Source: JAAAOZ01 sp964496595
Lineage (GTDB): Bacteria; Chloroflexota; Anaerolineae; B4-G1; SLSP01
Assembly (NCBI GenBank): GCA_964496595.1
Contig: CAZCAI010000026.1
Location: 1-35,162, forward strand
DNA: 35,162 bases
Direction of reading: 5' to 3'
Shown: piece after piece, positions 31,779-35,162 of the stretch
Position numbering within the stretch: the stretch's first letter is position 1
Layout: the number at the start of each line of letters is the position of its first letter
Notes under the pieces: model-generated
The model's database searches: none
The model's input: the letters and a program-made list of their open reading frames with translations, nothing else
What the model was told of the DNA's origin: nothing
Made by a program: the position numbers and the translations under genes

Positions 31779-32228
31779 CTAGGTGAGATAATCCGATTCA
31801 AACCACAGCGCGTCGAAGTTGCTGAGCGTAGTGAGGATTACCGTGTAGGGTTTGTCCACGCCGGCGCGTGGCTGTGCCAAGATGAGCATCTCATCCCCGG
31901 CGCGATACGCTTGGCAGGTGTAGGTTTCGTTTTCCCGCTCGGATTGGCGCTTGAAGGACTGGAGGTTGATGGGAGCGGTGAGCGCTTCGTAGGCCGCCGC
32001 GTCGGGGGTCTGGTAGATGATCGACGCATCGTAGCCGGGGCCGTGCTCCACGGTGATGGTCGCCTCCGCATCGGGCGGCGTCCATTGCACGATGTCCATA
32101 TCACCCAACGTTTGGCGCCCCACCTCCTGCCAGTGGTGCTCTTGTAGCGCGGCGCGGATACGGTTGTATGACTCGCTTTGGCGCAGCGTGAGTAATTCCT
32201 CATGGCTGAATCTATCTCGAATTAGCAT
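31779..32228 (-). CDS. Uncharacterised 149-residue protein within the BMP importer operon
   Basis: I do not recognise a family. The protein is soluble, with no signal peptide or membrane helix. The N-terminal third is helical (HEELLTLRQSESYNRIRAALQEH), and the remainder reads like beta strands (ATITVEHGPGYDASIIY, YTCQAYRAGDEMLILAQPR, YTVILTTLSNFDALWF). The reading frame is supported by a strong ribosome site (GGAGG 5 nt before the ATG), codon use like its neighbours and position: 24 nt after the ATPase gene, before permease 1. It may be a regulator or accessory factor of the importer, or a cargo gene; neither can be shown here. Confidence 0.75.
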   Translation of the reverse strand: MLIRDRFSHEELLTLRQSESYNRIRAALQEHHWQEVGRQTLGDMDIVQWTPPDAEATITVEHGPGYDASIIYQTPDAAAYEALTAPINLQSFKRQSERENETYTCQAYRAGDEMLILAQPRAGVDKPYTVILTTLSNFDALWFESDYLT

Positions 32229-32252
32229 TAGTGCCTCCTGCGGCGTTACCTC

Positions 32253-33734
32253 TTACAAAGCTTGCTGATCGGGGGCGGATTTGCCGCCGATCATGTAGCC
32301 CAAGGTCTCGACGGTGAGCGCGGCGGCCGGCTGGATGTCCGTCAGCTCGCCGTTGAAGAAGACGGCGACGCGGTCGCTGTAGGTCAGCACCTCGTCCAAA
32401 TCGGCGGAGGTGAAGAGAATGGCCGTGCCGCCCTCGCGGCGCTTGAGCAATTGCTCCCAGACCCAGCGGGCGGATTCCATATCCAAGCCGCGCGTGGGAT
32501 GTTCCAAAATCAGCACGCGCAATCCCGGCGGTTGCAGGGCCAGGAGGACGCGCTGTTGATTTCCCCCGGAGAGCGCGTCGACCGGCGTTTCGGGCTGGCC
32601 TTTGATGTTGTAGAAGTCGATCTGGCGCTCGGCGTAGGCCTGGTTTTCCTCCCAATCGATGAAGAAGGGCGTCTCGCGGCGGAAGGGGATGTGCTCGGCG
32701 ATGGTCAGCGTGCGCACCAGTCCCTCGTCGATGCGGTCGGCGGGCAGCAGGCTGATGCCGGCCTCCAAAAATTGGCGGTAGGAGCGCCCCGTCATCGTCT
32801 CGCCCTGCAGGCGAACGTCGCCCTGTTGCGGACGGATGAGACCCGCCAACGCGCGCAGGTAGAGCGCCTGGCCGCTGCCCTCCATCCCGGCGAATCCCAG
32901 CACCTCGCCTGTTTGCACGGTGAGCGAGGGGGCGGTTACGATCAGGCGATGGTGCGCGATGGTCATCGCGTCCGCCGTGAGGACCGGCGCGCCCAACGGC
33001 AGATCGGGTTTGTCGGGCAGGGCGATGCTCTGGCCGAACATCAGGTGGACTAAGGTTTCGTCGGACACCGGCATCTCGCGGTGGCCGGTGACTTTGCCCT
33101 GGCGGAGCACGGTGATCTCGTCGCAGAGCGCTTCCACCTCCTCCAGCTTGTGGGAGACGAAGACGATGGCCTTCCCGTCTTCTTGGGCGAGATGGCGCAG
33201 CGTCGCGAAGAGGCGCACTTTTTGCGGGGCGGAGATGCCCGTGGTGGGTTCGTCCAGAATGATCACGTCGGCGCCCAGAGCTAACAGGCGCACAATCTCC
33301 AGTTGTTGGCGTTCTCCCACCGTCATCCGTTCCACGGGCGTGTAGGGATCGATGAAAAAGTCGAACTGCGCGGCGATGTCGCGTATTATCCGCCGAGCTT
33401 CGGCGCGCCTGGGCCGCAAGCGATCGCTGAATCCCAGCAGGAAATTGTCCAGCGCTGTCATCGGCGGGAAGTCGAGCGGATCCTGGTGGAGCATCCCGAT
33501 CCCGGCCTCAATCGCTTCGGCGGGCGATCGGAACGTCGCCGGTCGGTCATCTAAGCGGATCGCGCCCGCGTCGGGTGCCTGGTAGCCGGAGAGGATTTTC
33601 ATCAGCGTGGTCTTGCCGGCGCCATTTTCGCCCAGCAGGCCGTGGATGCGTCCCGGCGTGAGCGTCATATCCACGCCGGCGTTGGCCCGCACCGGCCCGA
33701 AGGATTTATGGATGTTGTGGAGGTTTACGTGCAT
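32253..33734 (-). CDS. BMP-type ABC importer, twin-domain ATPase (NupO/YufO-like)
   Basis: This 493-residue protein has two ATPase domains in tandem. The first is complete: Walker A GENGAGKTT, signature TVGERQQ, Walker B VIILDEPTTGIS and switch His in VSHKLEE. The second is degenerate: its P-loop reads GMEGSGQAL with Gln in place of the essential Lys, and the Walker B glutamate is His (LILEHPTRGLD), while the signature LSGGNQQRV is intact. Such asymmetry is usual in ribose/nucleoside-type ATPases, where one site hydrolyses ATP. It sits between the lipoprotein gene (119-nt gap holding a TIR element) and the 149-residue protein. The ribosome site (TAAGGC) is at the edge of that element. Confidence 0.93.
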   Translation of the reverse strand: MHVNLHNIHKSFGPVRANAGVDMTLTPGRIHGLLGENGAGKTTLMKILSGYQAPDAGAIRLDDRPATFRSPAEAIEAGIGMLHQDPLDFPPMTALDNFLLGFSDRLRPRRAEARRIIRDIAAQFDFFIDPYTPVERMTVGERQQLEIVRLLALGADVIILDEPTTGISAPQKVRLFATLRHLAQEDGKAIVFVSHKLEEVEALCDEITVLRQGKVTGHREMPVSDETLVHLMFGQSIALPDKPDLPLGAPVLTADAMTIAHHRLIVTAPSLTVQTGEVLGFAGMEGSGQALYLRALAGLIRPQQGDVRLQGETMTGRSYRQFLEAGISLLPADRIDEGLVRTLTIAEHIPFRRETPFFIDWEENQAYAERQIDFYNIKGQPETPVDALSGGNQQRVLLALQPPGLRVLILEHPTRGLDMESARWVWEQLLKRREGGTAILFTSADLDEVLTYSDRVAVFFNGELTDIQPAAALTVETLGYMIGGKSAPDQQAL

Positions 33735-33744
33735 AAATTTGCCT

Positions 33745-33845
33745 TAACCTTGCGAAGGTTGCAGGAACCTTCGTAAACAGATTAATCTGCTCGCGGTACT
33801 GCATACGGACTGTTTGAGGTCGCTTGCGCAACCTTCGCAAGGGTG
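33745..33845. mobile_element. MITE-like element, TTGCGAAGG family, copy D
   Basis: The ends are TAACCTTGCGAAGGTTGC and GCAACCTTCGCAAGGGTGA. A further partial copy of the terminal sequence (GGAACCTTCG) lies just inside the left end. It is in opposite orientation to copy C. It fills most of the gap between the lipoprotein and ATPase genes. Confidence 0.8.
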
Positions 33846-33853
33846 AGCTATAG

Positions 33854-35050
33854 CTACTGGCTGGGGCCTTCCATGCCTTCCAAGAGTTGGGGCGAGTTCC
33901 AGATTTCATCCTCGGTGGCGACTTCCCCTTCGGCGAGCCACGGCGTGCCGTCCTGCCAGTTCAGCGGGCCGACGAACAGCCCTTCCCAGCGATTTTCGGC
34001 CAGGTGAGCGATGTATTCGTCCAACATCTTGATATCCTCATCCGACGCTGCCGGCCCGAAGATATAGCCAGCGCCGGTGGTCTCCAGGTTGTTGATGTCA
34101 TCCCAATCGGGGCCTTCCCAGACCCAATCTTGCTCCCAGGCGCCCTCGATCACCTCTGTGACGATATCCAAGTAGCCCGGGCCCCAGTTGAAGTAGGGTA
34201 CGCCCAGGCAGATGTCAGGCGCCTGGTCGCAAGCGTTGCGGTAGTCGTAGGGTACGGCGAGCACCGCTTCGCCTTGATCCGCGCGCTGCTTGGTGACGAC
34301 GATGGCCTCGGTGGTATCGATGCCGGAGAGCAGCACGTCCACGCCGGAGTTGAAGAGGTCATTGGAGACCTCGGTGGGATCTAACGTGACGCCGGGGATG
34401 TTGAACCAGAATCCGATCCACGTGACGGTGAATTGGATATCATCGGGATTTTGGCCGCGATACTCTTCGTAGCAGTGACGCGCGCCGAGATAGGCCGCGT
34501 TGACCAGGCGGCGCGTCTCGTTATTGATGAGCGGGCCTACGTAGCCGATCTGTCCGGTCTCTGTGCGGAGTGCGGCGTGGCAGCCGGCCACCGCTTTCAT
34601 ATACTCCATCTTGGTCATATAGTTGCCGAGATTGGAGGGGGCGGTGCCGTATTTGGCGTGATCGCCGGAGATGTTGATGAAGGGGATGTCGGGGTATTTC
34701 TGCGCGACGACGTCGGTATCATCTTGGAAGTCATCGGAGGTGGTGAAAATGAGCTGTGCGCCCTGGCTGATCATATCATCGACGACCTGCTCCATCGTGG
34801 TTTCAGGGCGGTCGGCGGCGTTCATCTTATCCAGGTAGATCATCTCCGCGCCTTCGATCTCTTCCTCAATGTATTTGCCGCCCTCATAATGGGCTTGACT
34901 CCAACCATGATCGTTGTAAGGGCCAACCATCACGACGCCAAATTTGAAATCCTCCGGGGCCGCTGCTTCCTGAGCGTCACAGGCGCTCAACACGGGGAGC
35001 AGTACGAGAATTGCGAACAACACAACCGACCCAATTTGCTTCGGTGACAT
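33854..35050 (-). CDS. BMP/PnrA-like substrate-binding lipoprotein of the ABC importer
   Basis: This 398-residue protein has a lipoprotein signal (LLPVLSAC, Cys24) and a periplasmic-binding-type BMP domain. Landmarks are KFGVVMVGPYNDHGWSQAHYEGG, IFTTSDDFQDD, FINISGDHAKYG, IGYVGPLINNETRRLVNA and GVDVLLSGIDTTEAI. BMP/PnrA proteins bind purine nucleosides, but some family members bind other ligands such as autoinducers, so the substrate is an inference. The first gene of the operon, it has the strongest ribosome site (AGGAGGAGG) of the group, fitting the need for excess binding protein. A LacI-type palindrome lies 35-47 nt upstream. Confidence 0.92.
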   Translation of the reverse strand: MSPKQIGSVVLFAILVLLPVLSACDAQEAAAPEDFKFGVVMVGPYNDHGWSQAHYEGGKYIEEEIEGAEMIYLDKMNAADRPETTMEQVVDDMISQGAQLIFTTSDDFQDDTDVVAQKYPDIPFINISGDHAKYGTAPSNLGNYMTKMEYMKAVAGCHAALRTETGQIGYVGPLINNETRRLVNAAYLGARHCYEEYRGQNPDDIQFTVTWIGFWFNIPGVTLDPTEVSNDLFNSGVDVLLSGIDTTEAIVVTKQRADQGEAVLAVPYDYRNACDQAPDICLGVPYFNWGPGYLDIVTEVIEGAWEQDWVWEGPDWDDINNLETTGAGYIFGPAASDEDIKMLDEYIAHLAENRWEGLFVGPLNWQDGTPWLAEGEVATEDEIWNSPQLLEGMEGPSQ

Positions 35051-35085
35051 TGGTACCTCCTCCTGTTTTGAACTATGTGTGGACT

Positions 35086-35097
35086 AGAAACGTTTCT
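35086..35097. promoter_or_regulatory. LacI/PurR-type operator candidate upstream of the importer operon
   Basis: AGAAACGTTTCT is a perfect 12-bp palindrome with the central CG and A/T-rich half-sites typical of LacI-family operators; the core AAACGTTT also occurs in PurR sites. It is 35 nt upstream of the lipoprotein start codon. No LacI-family regulator gene is in the window. I could not place a convincing -35/-10 pair. Confidence 0.5.
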
Positions 35098-35162
35098 GCT
35101 GGACAACCTAGTACAACGCGGCGGAAGTCCATCCTCAGTTAGCCCCGCTCAGAGCGGATCGT

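Overview
The window (about 58% GC by eye) looks like one scaffold of a draft or metagenome-derived genome of a Chloroflexota bacterium, perhaps Anaerolineae or Caldilineae. That placement is an inference. It rests on the gene mix (PAS-rich histidine kinases, bacterial PH-domain and PD40 proteins, a secreted serpin, type-5 UDG, a fused formiminotransferase-cyclodeaminase, a J-domain/TPR/GrpE/DnaK cluster) and on the style of the intergenic palindromic repeats. No rRNA, tRNA, CRISPR array, integrase or transposase was seen. A 100-N gap at 4334-4433 is an assembly artefact inside grpE.

Layout. 1-2303 (minus strand): a helix-hairpin-helix DUF4332 protein, a MNT/AbiEii-type nucleotidyltransferase and a PD-(D/E)XK nuclease resembling XcyI-family restriction enzymes, with no methyltransferase beside it. 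2410-7684 (minus): a compact chaperone operon in the order TPR protein, J-domain protein with HPP instead of HPD, GrpE, DnaK, with a TATAAT promoter and a leader inverted repeat. 7889-10798 (plus): SprT-like metallopeptidase, type-5 uracil-DNA glycosylase and a nucleoside hydrolase translationally coupled to it. 11094-17895 (plus): ABC exporter, lipoprotein serpin, Ddn-like deazaflavin-dependent nitroreductase family protein, a bacterial PH-domain membrane protein and a PH/PD40 beta-propeller membrane protein. 17896-18348: a 453-bp gene-free stretch full of inverted repeats. 18349-27660 (plus): HhH coiled-coil protein, two large sensor kinases in tandem (the first a hybrid kinase), a DUF1232 protein and FtcD. 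27945-28745 (minus): an SseB-like protein. 28903-29463 (plus): a small membrane protein. 29478-35050 (minus): a BMP-family ABC importer for nucleosides or a similar solute (lipoprotein, twin-NBD ATPase, unknown 149-aa protein, two permeases), with a LacI/PurR-type palindrome upstream.

The most notable non-genic signal is a family of four diverged elements of about 100 bp with terminal inverted repeats built on AACCTTGCGAAGGTT. Three of them occupy gaps of the BMP importer operon and one lies between the ABC exporter and the serpin. A second element with the same architecture but a different sequence (GGTGCAACGCACTT ends) abuts the stop codon of the PD40 gene. Other unusual points are a strong terminator hairpin located upstream of the stop codon of the Ddn-like gene, followed by six copies of a 10-bp repeat; a duplicated N-terminal module in the SprT-like protein; a predicted P1 glutamate in the serpin; and apparent scarcity of CCCGGG, the known XcyI target, across the window.

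How the genes may work together: the BMP importer and the nucleoside hydrolase could form a nucleoside uptake and salvage route. The chaperone operon is self-contained (DnaK, exchange factor, J protein, TPR scaffold). The two kinases have no separate response regulator nearby; the receiver domain fused to the first is the only phosphoacceptor in the window.
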